Positions 1 to 11,804 of a stretch of 64,000 bases of DNA are shown here, in pieces. Location of the stretch: the NCBI GenBank assembly GCA_029876055.1, contig CM056878.1, positions 2,728,001 through 2,792,000 on the forward strand. The letters run 5' to 3'. A program made the position numbers and the translations under genes. Within the stretch, counting starts at the first letter, position 1, and each line of letters begins with the position of its first letter. The stretch comes from Madurella fahalii. Lineage: Eukaryota > Ascomycota > Sordariomycetes > Sordariales. A model generated the notes under the pieces. The model was not told the DNA's origin, did no database searches, and saw nothing but the letters and a program-made list of their open reading frames with translations.

Positions 1-1
1 G

Positions 2-1017
2 GAGATTGAGCCGCAGCTCGAATCTAGCAAGAGGGCGAGGTCCGAGATCAGCGAAAAGATCGACCAGACGATCGAAGAAACCTGCAAAGACGTCTACGAT
101 TATTCACGCTCGACCATCAACTCGGCAATCGCTCATGTCGGCGACAATAATCTTGGCATTCCGTATCCCGGTTTGTTCAGCGCGTTCCAGTATGCGGATG
201 ATCTCAAGGAGGCGATGCTCTCGCAGATCGCAGCATCAGTGGTAAAATGCGAGGAATACGCCCGCAACACAACGGTCAGCGGTGTCAACATGATCAAGCA
301 ACTCGGGATCCTTCATCTGGGGAATGAGTACGAAAATCTTAACTTCAAACCCGATGTCATGTTTCAGACCAAGAAGCATACATTGGCTCGTCATGTTCAT
401 GTTACCACGGAGTTCTGGGACTTTGTCGACTGGCCCACGCTCCTTCAGAGGGAAGAGAAGGCTGGCATGGCTCTAACAGTGGCTGGCGTCGTCGGTACGG
501 GAGTGGTTAGCAGTTATGGCCAGATGAACATCGCACTCCGCGCTGCACAGCTTCTAGGGAGCGACAACTTGCGTCCGCTTATCGTCCCCGGTGTGATCGC
601 AGCAGGTAAGCCGTCTTCCGTCCTGATTAGTCTTCTCCACGTGTAGTGTGCTAACTGACTCTCAAAGCGGTGGCCATGGCCTTTTATATTCTCAACCAAA
701 TCCCTCACTCACTCCCTCATCGCCTCAGCAGCAAAATCGCAAGCCAACTAGAGGCCATCGATTATGTCCACTCCAACAGCACACGCATCTCCAGCACGGT
801 GCGCAAGGTCCTACAAATCCCGTCCAACTCGTTGCGAGGTGGTCTCCAACGCTCCGTGGAGCAGCTCGGCACCCGCCGCGATGAGACGGTCAAAGTGCGC
901 AAGGAGAGCCACGATGCTCTCAGGTACTTCACCAACCTCGTTCAGAAAAGCGCCCACCAACGCCATCAAATCGAAACAGTGGATCTCGACGCACATCCGC
1001 CTGGAGCACATCACTAA
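2..1017 (+). CDS. FZO1: Mitofusin Fzo1, C-terminal part (gene starts before the window)
   Basis: Outer-mitochondrial-membrane GTPase that drives mitochondrial fusion; only the C-terminal third is here, so the GTPase domain lies upstream of the window. Exons are 2-605 and 668-1017, joined by a 62-nt intron with donor GTAAGC, branch GCTAACT and acceptor AAAG; the split codon gives Ala and the frame continues as VAMAFYILNQ. The frame is open from base 2. The part seen holds a helical region (DDLKEAMLSQIAASVV), the paired hydrophobic segment that forms the bitopic membrane anchor (ALTVAGVVGTGVVSSYG and PLIVPGVIAAAVAMAFYIL), and a C-terminal heptad-repeat region (second coiled coil) ending in QIETVDLDAHPPGAHH. 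Identification rests on recalled similarity to fungal Fzo1 and on the two-membrane-segment layout. Convergent with the next gene. Confidence 0.88.
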
Positions 1018-1629
1018 AGGGGCCGGGGGCTTCTGTAAGATACTGCTGCTTCTTGATCGGCGTTTCGGGGGTTGTTAAAAGGTAAACGCGCCGGATGGCC
1101 GGGTGGATCAATTTCGAGGTAGCGTGCTGAGGTTATGACATGTACTGGGGGCATGAAATATTAGTGTGATTTCCCATAGCTCTACTCAACGAGACTCCGC
1201 TCGTTTCTGTTTCCTAAACTAGAACGCCTCGCGGTTATGTGGATAGATAGCAATGAAACTCTATGATATATGAGTTGATAGCCACGTTTGATAACAATGT
1301 GATTCACAACACCATAACAATGATGATAAATAAGGCTACGAGAAATGAAAAGACTAGCTTGCTGTTTAGGCCACAAGGTAGGCGTGATAACCATTATGGG
1401 AAGATGAGTACTTAATCCAAAAATCATTCTAGAGAAACAAACAGGTTAGCCAATTCAGAGGTCCAGGAATTAGGAACCCGGGCAGCGGTCCTTCCACCTC
1501 CGAATAAGAAACCGACAAACACTCGCCCGGGAACGAAGAATCGAGAGATATAGCGGTTCGGGGGATCACAGGTCATGGGATGGTCATAGCATACGGCAAC
1601 GAAAGGAATGGGTTGAACAGAACGTTCGC
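1018..1629. other. Convergent intergenic region, FZO1 / deaminase
   Basis: Shared 3' flank of two convergent genes. About 1140-1430 is visibly richer in A and T than the surroundings, as expected for 3' UTR and polyadenylation sequence. The short open frames on the minus strand here have no recognisable product. Confidence 0.5.
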
Positions 1630-3185
1630 TCAATATCGGCCTGGTTCACTGGGTAGTTGCAGGTTTTCCCCCCTACGCCATCCACAAGATACTCCTAAGC
1701 CTCTGCTTCTCCTGTTCCCCCCAAAGATTACTTCGACCCCTTTCCTGACGAGCGTGCAGATCTGGGCTCGACTCAGCCTAAAGTGCTGCGCAACGAGAGC
1801 GTATTCGTTGGAAAGTGGGCTGCCAAAGATACCCACGTCATCTGTCTGTATTGTGTCTTCAGTTAGAAAGATTCTCTTCCGCTGGTTTGATCTTTTTGGC
1901 CTAGTAACTCACACTCAAGACAACAACGGTCTCACCAACCTGCCACCACTCCCCAAAATGGCTGCGCCCTCATGATCTACGTCAGCAACTCGTACCTCCT
2001 CGCACCATAAGGAGTTCTATCGACGGAAGAAAGAAGAAATAAAAATGAAGAAAAAAAGCGGCGGGACATACTGGCCCTCAAACCCACCGACGACCATCCC
2101 GGCATGCACGTTACAACTCAAACACAACTCCAACCCCATGCCGCCCCGCTCGAGAATTCGTTTCTTCACCTGGTCACTCACACAAATGACATGACCCAGC
2201 CGGTCGGGATGCCAAGACAACAACATGTCCAGCTCCTCGTCACTGCCCGAGCATCGGGCCTCGGCAAAGTGAAGCGTCATGCCCAAACCCGGGACACGTC
2301 TCGCTTCCTCAAAGACGGGGCTTAGCGCCGCTATGCCGTCGGTCGAGGCCGGGTCTCCGCAGAGGTCGATCCCGACGACGCCGTTTCCGAGAAAGTGTTT
2401 CGCCAGATAGAGGACTTCGCGGGCTTGCTCGGGGGTGTTGCGGCGGTCGATCTTTCGAGCCACTCTCAGTACGGGTTGCTTTGCTACTGCCATTGCGGCA
2501 AAGAGCCAGCCAGCCAACCACGAGGTTCACATCTGGGGACATACCGATAAGATCAGTTTCGTCCGTAGCCCGGATTCCGGCTCGTTGCGCTCAAACTCGG
2601 CAATCGTGTCGAGTATCACCTTCACATAGCCCTCCTTGGTCAGGCCGGCAGCGGGCATCGCGCGAGGTGTGGTGCGCAGCTCGAGGTAGACGACGCCGTC
2701 GGCGGCAAAGTCGCGGAGGACAGAGAGAGTCGTGTAGCGTAGCGCGGCGACATCGTTGACGAGGTGGTAGATGTAGGAGGAGAAAAGGGGGAAGAACCTG
2801 GTTTAAATATCGTCATGTAGGTTTTCATCGTTTTCCAATAGAAGCGTGGACGTAAGGATGGCTTCTGTATCCGTGTCAGACTCACGCACGTCTTCAGGTC
2901 ATAGTCATGTTTTCCCAGGGGCATCATGACCAGTGGGTCCTGGAGGTCGGTCTTGCCCGCTTGCTTCTTGGTGAACCAAACTTCGTAGAGGCATTGTCGG
3001 CTGATGCTGCCGCTGAGGTGGGCATGGAGCTGTATTGTTCGGGACGGGGTGTGTCAGTCGAGAGGCGATGCCGAGAACGAACAACTTGCTGCTGTCTTTT
3101 TACACCAAAGTGGGTAAAGGTAAGGTTGTACCTCGATCTTGGGAAGTGCTTTGAAGTCAAGGACCGCGGTCTCGGCATGGGCCAT
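1630..3185 (-). CDS. Adenosine deaminase-like protein (ADAL, N6-methyl-AMP deaminase type), with a C-terminal frame break
   Basis: Zinc-dependent deaminase of the ADAL branch, which in other eukaryotes converts N6-methyl-AMP to IMP. Six exons: 3185-3132, 3029-2890, 2797-2545, 2451-2072, 1961-1940 and 1845-1630, about 354 residues. Visible family marks: LPKIELHAHLSGS with the metal-binding HxH at residues 20 and 22; LELRTTPR; DRRNTPEQA; GVVGIDLCGDP; LHFAEA; DRLGHV; LCLSCNV; HHFGEWW; and TDDVGIFGSPLSNEY with the catalytic Asp pair. The fifth exon is only 22 nt but restores HHFGEWW exactly. After VEVIFGG the expected tail (EQEKQRLRSILWMA, stop at 1673-1675) lies in the next frame, one G short in a G6 run at 1717-1722; as sequenced the frame instead reads an unrelated tail to 1630. 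Divergent from G-beta. Family call is firm; substrate is inferred from family. Confidence 0.85.
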
Positions 3186-4985
3186 TTTGAGGAATTGAAT
3201 ATAAGGTAGATTACGCTACTGGTGGCCAGGCCCCAATCTGATCGAGTCTATCACAGCCGATGCAAATAGTGTAGATTGGCTACGCTCCGCCCGGCTCCGT
3301 AGGCGGGGATGTCGGGTGCTGCCGAAACGGATGCGCCTCTTCAGGAGGCCCACCATTTCAATGCCGATCTGTTGAATGCTTTCACCCAACGCCGTACCCC
3401 CGACGTGCATTACTTTAAAAACGGAGACCTACTCCAAATGGGCTGGTATACCGCGAAATATATGTAGAGGCTGGCGGCGAAGACGAGATCGAGGAAGTAG
3501 GGAACTCGAGGCACTATAAACCCGTCCCTGTTCAGGTTTGCGTACAGCCATTCTTCCCCAACAAGACGGAGTAGTTGTCCCATGTTGCTGGCAGCTCTGT
3601 CAACCCAAGCACACTGACATCATCGTGCGCTGTGCAGTATAAAGTCGGGTGCTGTGAAGTGTAGACCATACCGACCGGACCGGACGGTGAATTAGCTTGG
3701 CTCGCCGTTTCACTGCCGAGCGGCCGTCCTCCATTCGCTTCCAGGAACAACGGAGTTGCAAATTTGACCGGCAGAGCTGGCCGGTTTTGGGACCAGGCAA
3801 CGCATTGGTGAGTTGCTCCAGAACCAAACGGAGCCATTTCCTTTCCATCCAAAGGGCTCAGGAACATTACCCAAGGGATCGTCGGGTCCGCGTGCATGGA
3901 CGACGATGATCTGCAGCTACGGAAGCATTCTGTAATTGATGTCAAAAAAGTCTTCCATTGTTTAATAACTTTGGTGTCCGCAGCAAAGTCCCGAGATCCC
4001 GCCGTTTTGGAGCTGCCTCTTCAGCTTCTTGGCATTTCATGGTTCGTGCACCAACTAATGTCCGGCTGCAGGAGGCGCGCCTTGGCCCGCTGGTCATTGC
4101 TCCCTTGAGTCCACCTCCTTGTCGCTTCGTACGATCCCGCAGCGCAGCTCTCTCAGGGCACCTCCACCAGGAGCCCACCCGCCTCCGTGCAGCAGTGGAA
4201 AGTCGCCGTCGATTTTAGGTACGGGAAGAGGCGGCTGGCCGGAGAGAAGCTGCAGAACGAGTTCGCCCGGCTGCAATTCGCCGTGCCCAGCACCATACCG
4301 GCCCAACGGTTTTGCTGACCCCGACCGCACAAAGCTGACATAGCACATCCCGCTTTGGCCCGGCCGCCTGCCTTCTTCTCCTGCAGCTTGCTGCAACCTT
4401 GAATCGGTCCCCAGTCGTTTAACCCCCCAACCCATTCCCAAAGTAGGTAGCGCAGGGTCAGAATCGCATCTCTGCCCCGGGCTGCCGTCTCCCAGCCGGG
4501 CTGCTCAACCGTCGCGTTCGCTGCACACCAAATCTTTTCTCCTTTCTTACCGCCTCCCTTCACCTCTTCCCCCCGTGCTTCCTCTTGGAGAACCTTACCG
4601 TGGGACACACGGGAACCAGTCGCGTTTTCTTTCCTTCTATTTTTGTTTTTCTTGTTCGAGAAGAAACTCCCATTTCGCGAGCCCTCGGCCACCTTGGGTC
4701 CGCCCTTCGAACGGAACCCTGGTCGCTCGCCTCCTCCCCCTCTCCACTCCGCCCTCCGACAGTCATTTCGTTCCAGCGCCCGTCCCGGTCGGCCCAGCTG
4801 TTTTAGTGGTCGACGCCCACACCCCTGGAGCTTGCATTCTTCCAAACAGCATTCAACCACACCCAAACCTCCAACCAAGCACACTCTTGCGCTCAATCCG
4901 GTCGACCATCTCCATCACCGCCCCAAAAAATACACGCGCCCACTTGCCAATTCGGTTTCGATTTGACCAAGCGCATTTAGCACAG
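3186..4985. promoter_or_regulatory. Divergent promoter region, deaminase / G-beta
   Basis: 1.8 kb between two divergent starts. About 4550-4980 is strongly C/T-rich on the plus strand, which is usual for the leader of highly expressed filamentous-fungal genes, and probably holds the G-beta 5' UTR. The G-beta frame is open upstream to 4575 but contains no ATG before 4986. The long minus-strand open frames (for example 4153-4896) have no recognisable motif and look like by-products of GC-rich sequence. Confidence 0.5.
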
Positions 4986-6324
4986 ATGGATCCAGGCCGG
5001 CCGAGTGATGTGTCGCCAGAGGCGATGCAGGCACGCATCCAGCAGGCACGTCGCGAGGCTGAGACGCTCAAGGATAGGATCAAGAGGAAGAAGGAGGAGC
5101 TTGCTGACACAACGCGTGAGTCGTTCTCGTCATGATTGATATGATTATCGCAATTGCCGGCTTACACGCCTTGGTTCTCAATCAGTCCGCGCCGTCGCCG
5201 CCCAGGCCCACGAGCCGATCCCCAAGAACCAGCTGATGAGGACAAAGAGGACATTGAAGGGCCATCTCGCCAAGATTTATGCCATGCATTGGTCGACCGA
5301 CCGGAGGCACCTCGTTTCTGCATCACAAGACGGCAAGCTGATCATCTGGGATGCATACACAACAAACAAAGTCCACGCCATTCCCCTCCGGTCGTCGTGG
5401 GTCATGACTTGCGCCTACGCCCCGAGCGGTAATTATGTAGCTTGCGGCGGTCTCGACAACATCTGCTCCATCTATAACCTCAACCAGAACCGCGACGGGC
5501 CGACGCGAGTCGCCCGCGAACTTTCGGGCCACGCCGGCTATCTGTCATGCTGCCGCTTTATCAACGACCGCAGTATTCTCACTTCATCCGGCGATATGAC
5601 GTGCATGAAGTGGGATATCGAGACGGGGACCAAGGTCGTAGAGTTTGCCGACCATCTCGGCGACGTCATGAGCATCAGCTTGAACCCCACAAACCAGAAC
5701 ACATTCATATCTGGTGCTTGCGACGCTTTTGCCAAGCTGTGGGATATCCGTGCTGGCAAGGCTGTGCAGACTTTTGCCGGCCACGAGTCCGACATTAACG
5801 CCATCCAGTTCTTCCCCGACGGCCACTCGTTCGTAACAGGATCTGACGATGCTACCTGCCGGCTTTTCGATATCCGCGCTGACCGGGAGTTGAACTTCTA
5901 CGGCGTAAGAACCGTCACGATGCCACTGTTGTCTTCCTCGAGCTAACGCAGCAACTTCTAGTCGGAATCTATTCTCTGCGGCATCACATCGGTCGCTACA
6001 TCCGTATCTGGGCGGCTGCTGTTCGCCGGCTACGATGACTTCGAGTGCAAGGTGGGTTGGACCATGGTCTTGTCTCTTTATGTATGTCACGAAGACGAGC
6101 ACTAACTGCTGGTCAAAGGTGTGGGATGTCACTCGGGGCGAGAAGGTCGGCTCACTTGTTGGCCACGAGAACCGTGTCAGCTGCCTCGGCGTTTCAAACG
6201 ACGGTATAAGTTTGTGCACGGGTTCTTGGGATGCTTTCGTAAGGGCCACTGCCCTCTCCCATCCTATCTTCCAGCGTTCAGATTTTTACTAACAACCGAA
6301 TAGCTCAAGGTCTGGGCCTACTAG
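4986..6324 (+). CDS. gnb1: Heterotrimeric G-protein beta subunit
   Basis: Seven-bladed WD40 beta subunit that pairs with G-gamma and G-alpha at the plasma membrane to control cAMP and MAPK signalling, mating and hyphal growth. Exons 4986-5115, 5186-5904, 5962-6051, 6119-6238 and 6304-6324 give 359 residues, the usual fungal length. The N-terminal coiled coil (about 10-45, [20 protein letters not shown]) binds gamma; WD repeats follow, with typical blade ends [41 protein letters not shown] and LKVWAY at the C terminus. The split codon at the first intron gives Leu in TTLRAVA, and the last exon is just seven codons including the stop. The start at 4986 ([14 protein letters not shown]) matches the family N terminus. 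The next gene on the same strand encodes its likely folding co-chaperone. Confidence 0.97.
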
Positions 6325-9300
6325 GCCTTCTCCTGATGCTGATACGATTGCCCTCTGGATACCCGACCCCATCTCGCCGCCTAAAAAAGACTACCAAGTG
6401 TCATTTCCTTGTTCCTAATTCACCTGTTGGCGCGCCCGCTTAATCTCCAGTCCGGCGTGTTCAGGACGAAGTCACGACATCCTCTTTTCCCCAGACCGCC
6501 TTAGTCTTTGCCTGGTGTGAGCCACTTAATCTTCGACTCCAACCAGCTTGCGAGAGCCAAACCCCCCGCGGCCCACGGCGGCCTTTCCGTCTACCTCTAT
6601 TTTTTTTTCACATTAACTCGCTTCTCTGCACCATAGTTTCCGGCGGCTTTTGTTTGTATTGGTGGCGACTGTATTACACTCTCATCTTTTCCCCTTCTCT
6701 TCCCCCTTGCTCCGTGGCCGTGGAGGGGGTTTGCTCAGCCATCAACAACCAGTGTCAAATCACACCGGTGGTGCTCGACTTCGGCTCTGTGGCTTGGCTT
6801 GGTATGGCTTGGCTGGTTGGCTGGGAAACAGAGAAATATTGCATTGATGCTTTCGGGGTGTCTTGTCTGGAATTTTTTTTTTTTTTTTTTTTCCTGTGTT
6901 GTTTTGGGGGATTGGGTCAGGAGATATCAGGATCGCAAATCACAATCTTACCTACCTACCTACCTCTGCCAGTTTTTCCGCAGCGCAGTGTTCGAAAAGG
7001 AGTCAGCGGAGACACGGGGTAACTGCGTCAACGATATATCCAGCTTGGGATTTCCGGAAACGCCAATCGATGCGAGCCGCTCTTGTCCCCGCGATCTACC
7101 GACCCGACGTACAGCCGTCATCGTCTCATACACCCTTGGCTTATACATACCTCTTTGCCCACCTCCCTTTTCGCTATTTCCAGGCCACATTGTGTTGATA
7201 TACGGGAGACCCGTGGCTTTTCTTTTCTGGACATAGTCCCCGCCATCGCTCTTGATGTAATGGAAGGAAGCTCCAGTTATGGCGATTCAGGTGTATGCGT
7301 AAGTCGATTGTGTCGTTTCCGTTGCTTGCCGCGGGAGGCTTGAAAAACGAGTGGGAGCCGGGAAGATTGGGGGTTTGGGTTGCGGTTTTCCTTTCTTTTC
7401 TCTGCTCTTTTCTTTTTTCCTCGGAATCAGGAAGCTCGCGTTTTCATTAGTTTCTTTTTCTGTCTCTTCCCCCTCTTTTCTCCAGCTGTGGATGGGCGCC
7501 CAAAAATGGAAGGATTTCGTTGTTTACCCACCCCTTGGTGGTACGGCGTGGTGAGAGCCCGGGTAACAAGATAGGTAGGGAGTGAGGAGGAGAAAAAAAA
7601 CTTTCACAATTTTTTTTTTTTTTTCAACCAGGTGGTGGTGATGATGATGAATGCCGGGAGAAGGGGAAACCTATACACAGACAATGGGGTGACGAGGACG
7701 TGCTGCTAGTAGTTGTTCGCGTTTCCTTCCCTTTCCTTTCCTCTCTGTTTTTTTAGTCTCTGGCGCGGCGCTGTGATACTGCGCGTCTTACCTGCCGTCT
7801 CCATTTTCATTTTCAATTTCATTTTTCTCTCTTTTCTTTTTCTTTTCTTACCTTTTCCCTCCCACGGCCGGAGTCACCCAGACCTTGCCAGCCTCGACTG
7901 TATTATAATAGCACTGAATGTCTCTTGTTCTGTCTGACATGACCGTTGTGCATTGCGCACTGCGTCTTTTTCGACGTGGAGCAGTTGAGTGATGTTGTGG
8001 TTATATGCCCGTGTTGCGTTGGAGTTTGTGCAGAAAGGAGGTGAGAAAGTTGCTTGCGTGAGCGGACTCCCTGCAACTTGGACGGTTTCGGTTGGGTTGT
8101 TGTCCTCATGATATGGAGCGCGTCCCCGGGACAGGGAGAAGGCTGGCTTGTGTACGGTGCCATAGTTACGAGTAGTGTACGAGAACGGGTTTGGCGCAAG
8201 TACAAGCAGATGAGAGCACCTGCATACCCGCTACGGAAAACAGGATGTGGGGTGGGGGACGGCCTGAGGACTCACATGAGAATATCAGAGCCAAGAAGGG
8301 CAGCGCCCGTCCACACCTATCCAACGGGACGGAGGTAATTGTTTGTTTTGCATCTCGTTAAAATGGGTATAATTCTCAAGCTTTGTACACTTGGGTCGAC
8401 GGAGAATGTTGTATGCTGCTTCTGCTGACGTTCGTGTACATACCAAGCCCACGATAGGACTCAACTGTTTTGCATCTGATAGCTGAAGGCGGGCCATCGC
8501 GTATGCTTGATTAGAGATTGGTGAACAGAGTTTGCGAGGTGGGAGCAAAAGGGAAGGTGATGTGGACCATTTATAAAATGATAAAGGCGAACTTCCAAAC
8601 ACTCTCCCTGCTGGTACCGGGAGACGACCTTTGGTTGGTCGTTGGTAGGAACGCCGCGATGGAGGAAATAGCGCCAATGGTGGGAGTCATTGGACCATTG
8701 GCTTTATCTCTGGCGCCTGCTGAGGCGTCGCCGACGGGGGTTACCCAAGAGAGAGGAGCGATTGCCTGACGGTGAGGCCGGTTTCAGCGGGCGAGGGAGT
8801 CGTCAATCCGGAGTTGCCGGCAGAGTTCCAATGAGAATCCACCTTGATGCAACATCAAGGACGAACGCACAAGCTCCAAAGACGGGGGTGTTTGATTTGG
8901 GATTCTTCAGTTGCTTCTACCCAGCGCGTCCCCGTGGCCCGTGCAAGAGCGCTATCCATCCGCAAGCCCGGAGGAACTCGAAAGATCCATCGAGGTGGCA
9001 TGACTTGCCCGAACCATCGACATACGCCCCGCGGGGCTGGCGCCATGAATGCGGCTGGGAGCGCCGAGGCATGCGTCAATCGAAGGCTTCTGGAAGCGCG
9101 GGAGAGAAAAATTTCCCAGGGGGAAGCATAACGGACGACCCACACTCCCCGCCTGTCAGGGTAGGTCTCGGCTAACAAGTGCTTCTTGGCGGGCCAGGGG
9201 ACGATGAAACAAGGCATGAAACGCGTATCCTTGATGATCTGCCAGGAACAGAAAACCTGTCTTTTTATTTTTGCCGGCTTTTCCTGCCCGCTTTCGCTTT

Positions 9301-10880
9301 CTACTGCGTGCATGCTGTAGGTCTTGCCATGTCCCTCAGCTGCACTATGACCGCGGCCCAAAATGGCGAAGGAAAATGAATGAGCTTCAAAGGATGTGCC
9401 CCCAGGATGTGTGGATTGTTCCGGTCTTACGTTCAGCTGATGTTGGGGCGAAGGAGCATCCGCGTACGGGACTGCCCTATGAGGTCAGCTTCCAGGATAA
9501 CGGATCCCAGGCCATTGAGGATTCCTTTGAGGACCAGTCCAACCCACTGCATAATCGTAGGTGCCACATCTCCGGGATGATTGTGTTGCTTCGCCGCTGC
9601 AGGACATCCAACCGATACAAGCATGTACTCAAATACTTTCAGATACATTGTTGAGTCCCGAGTATTTGCAACGCATTGTCCTTGGGACCCGTTCTAGCCT
9701 GCTCCGGCTCGGGTCGGTGGCGCTTTGTATTGTTTGGTTGCGAACCATTGTGATGCTGCGAGCACGCGCACATGTACAATATGGATACAAAGAGTACACA
9801 CGCCTTTACTAATATGTGATCCTCGGCGATTGATCATGTTGGGATGGGTGACAGAAGAACCGAACAAGTGGGTTGTTCCCTGCTGATGGGCGGGGACCGG
9901 GCATTATTATCAGCGCGTCCCTCGGCGCCTCTTGTGCCCCTCCAAGCCCCTCACACGCCACCTGCGGCCGCGGCGCGCATCCACCAAACTCGTCGATTGC
10001 GACTTGGCTTCTCGGATGGCGCACCTTAACTTAGGTGTGAAGCCGTCTTCTTCGATGACCAGCACACCCTTTCGCAAATGGTCCTTGAGCCTTTGCCCAG
10101 ATGCCACCCCCCCGTCCCGCTTCGCATTATTGCGCCTGTTAATCCCTGTCGACCACGCGACCTCATTCTGGGCATGCAGCCCGCCTCCTCCCCTTACCAT
10201 CTCAGGCTCTCCGTTTGCCGATCCCACTTCAAGCTTCCGCCTCCCTTCCCCAACCGTCTTCTCTTCCAGCGTGTCAGAGACTGAACTCCCCCTCTCTGCT
10301 ACGCACGTGGCATCATCCGTCCTCTCAGTTTCTGTTTGCACTCTTCAGACACACCGCTTCCACCAATCAGACCAGCTCCCGGTCACCACCTATGGGGTCG
10401 TCGCCTCATTCCGCCATCGCATTGTCTGAAACTCTCTGACGCATTTTCAAGGGGCTCAAGTGCTCTTCGGGGCCCGGCTGTTCTGCGCTGTCTGCACTCC
10501 CACGAGTGCTACCCCCCAAGGCCTGGGCTCGACTATCCGATACCTTGGTTCCCACGGCTGTCCATATCCCGCAACAGTCAACTTACCCCTGGCAGTCAGA
10601 GTCAGGCGCTCAGTCGCGCGATCGCCCCCGTCGGGCCAAGCCAGCGCACGCCGCTTTCCAGTTTCAATTACCTACTGGTCATAGCAGAGGCGACATTCTA
10701 TATCCGGAACCCCACACGATCGGACCTTGTCTACCGGGCTTGCCGTGCCCAGCAGCATCCGCCCTACCTGTCATCCATCCCACCCTGCTCGCCCCTCCCC
10801 GCCCTTGTCTCGAAACAAGGCAACTGTTATTAAATCAGCCCTGCCCACCCACGAGAGGTCCCTGCTCCGCTCCCATCACC
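6325..10880. other. Long gene-poor interval between G-beta and phosducin-like gene
   Basis: 4.5 kb with no convincing coding frame on either strand. It contains poly-T tracts at 6873-6892 and 7610-7624, a pyrimidine-rich belt at about 7380-7870, and from about 10050 a C/T-rich stretch that is probably the promoter and leader of the phosducin-like gene, with a CCAAT at 10363-10367. Open frames at 8690-9175 (+) and 8855-9361 (-) overlap each other antisense and show no family motif. Confidence 0.5.
6873..6892 (+). repeat. Poly-T tract (T20)
   Basis: Uninterrupted run of 20 T, about 550 bp downstream of the G-beta stop. Confidence 0.9.
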
Positions 10881-11804
10881 ATGTCGAATCCTACGCCGGC
10901 CCAGGAGGAGTTTGCTGCCTTTCTGGATAAAAACAACCGCTCAGACTTTGAAGGGATACACCCCGAGGACCGTGACGCTGCAGCCAGAGAGGCCGAGGAA
11001 CGAAGCGAGGACGAGGAAGACGAATACCTTACGCGCCAGATCGACGCTGCTATGCGAATGCCCACCATGGACGGCCAAGCACAGATCAGACTCCCTCCGG
11101 CATCGTTTGACTCGGGCCGCTCCACGGGTGTGAAAGGCGTCATTGCCGACGCCAGGTCGTATGAGATGGCCCGGCGCACAAAATGGAAGGAGAGAGTGCG
11201 CGCCGCTCGCCGCAGTGTATTTGGTCCCGACGAAACCAGGCAGGACCGGAGCAGCGAGCCGGACAGCGACGGAAGCGGTGCCGAGGATCCTGATGAGGAA
11301 GCTTTCCTGCGACGTTGGCGGGAGAGCCGGAAGCGCGAGCTCGAAGAGGAGAGCAGGAAGCCCGTACGGAACCGGAGGACGAGCCCGAGCATCAGGCTGT
11401 ACGGCCGCTTCGACCAAGTGGACGCGCTCGGCTATCTCGACGCAATAGAGAAGGTCGGGAGGGATACGGTCGTTGTTGTCTTCGTTTACGATCACGAGGT
11501 TAGACCGTCCTCTCAACTGCTTTGATATGCGCCTCGGACTGACCAGCAAAACCAGTGCGACGTCTCGGCAGCAATTGAGTCTGCTCTTGCTCCCCTTGTT
11601 GGCCTATACCCCGCGGTGCACTTCGTCAAGGTGCATTACGAAGACATCGAGTTCGACAATGCCGGCGTCCCGGCCATTCTCGCATATCGTAACCAGGGCG
11701 ATCTATTTGCCAATCTAACCGGCATCCTGGAGATGATCCCAGACGACGAGGATTTTGACACCGACTCGCTCAAGAAACTCTTTGCGAAACATTCCATCTT
11801 GTAA
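10881..11804 (+). CDS. Phosducin-like protein (BDM-1/PhLP1 type)
   Basis: Thioredoxin-fold co-chaperone that, in this family, works with the CCT chaperonin to assemble G-beta-gamma dimers. Exons 10881-11498 and 11556-11804, 57-nt intron (donor GTTAGA, acceptor CCAG), 288 residues. The N-terminal half is acidic and helical (AAREAEERSEDEEDEYLTRQ; later FLRRWRESRKRELEEESRK). The thioredoxin-like C-terminal domain begins at IRLYGRFDQVDALGYLDAIE, continues through TVVVVFVYDHE into CDVSAAIESALAPLVG across the intron, and ends with VHFVKVHYEDIEF, NAGVPAILAYRNQGDL and an acidic tail. The frame is open upstream to 10506 but the first ATG is at 10881, so MSNPTPAQEEF is chosen as the start. It follows the G-beta gene on the same strand, in line with a functional link that I infer, not observe. 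Confidence 0.9.

Noticed and set aside
4153..4896. 247-codon minus-strand frame upstream of G-beta
   Set aside because: Low-complexity Gly/Arg/Lys-rich translation, antisense to the C/T-rich G-beta leader, no motif.
8690..9361. Overlapping 161- and 168-codon frames on opposite strands
   Set aside because: Mutually antisense, no recognisable family, typical by-product of GC-rich DNA.
10506..10880. In-frame upstream extension of the phosducin-like gene
   Set aside because: Open but begins with GTG and contains no ATG before 10881; the family N terminus fits the 10881 start.
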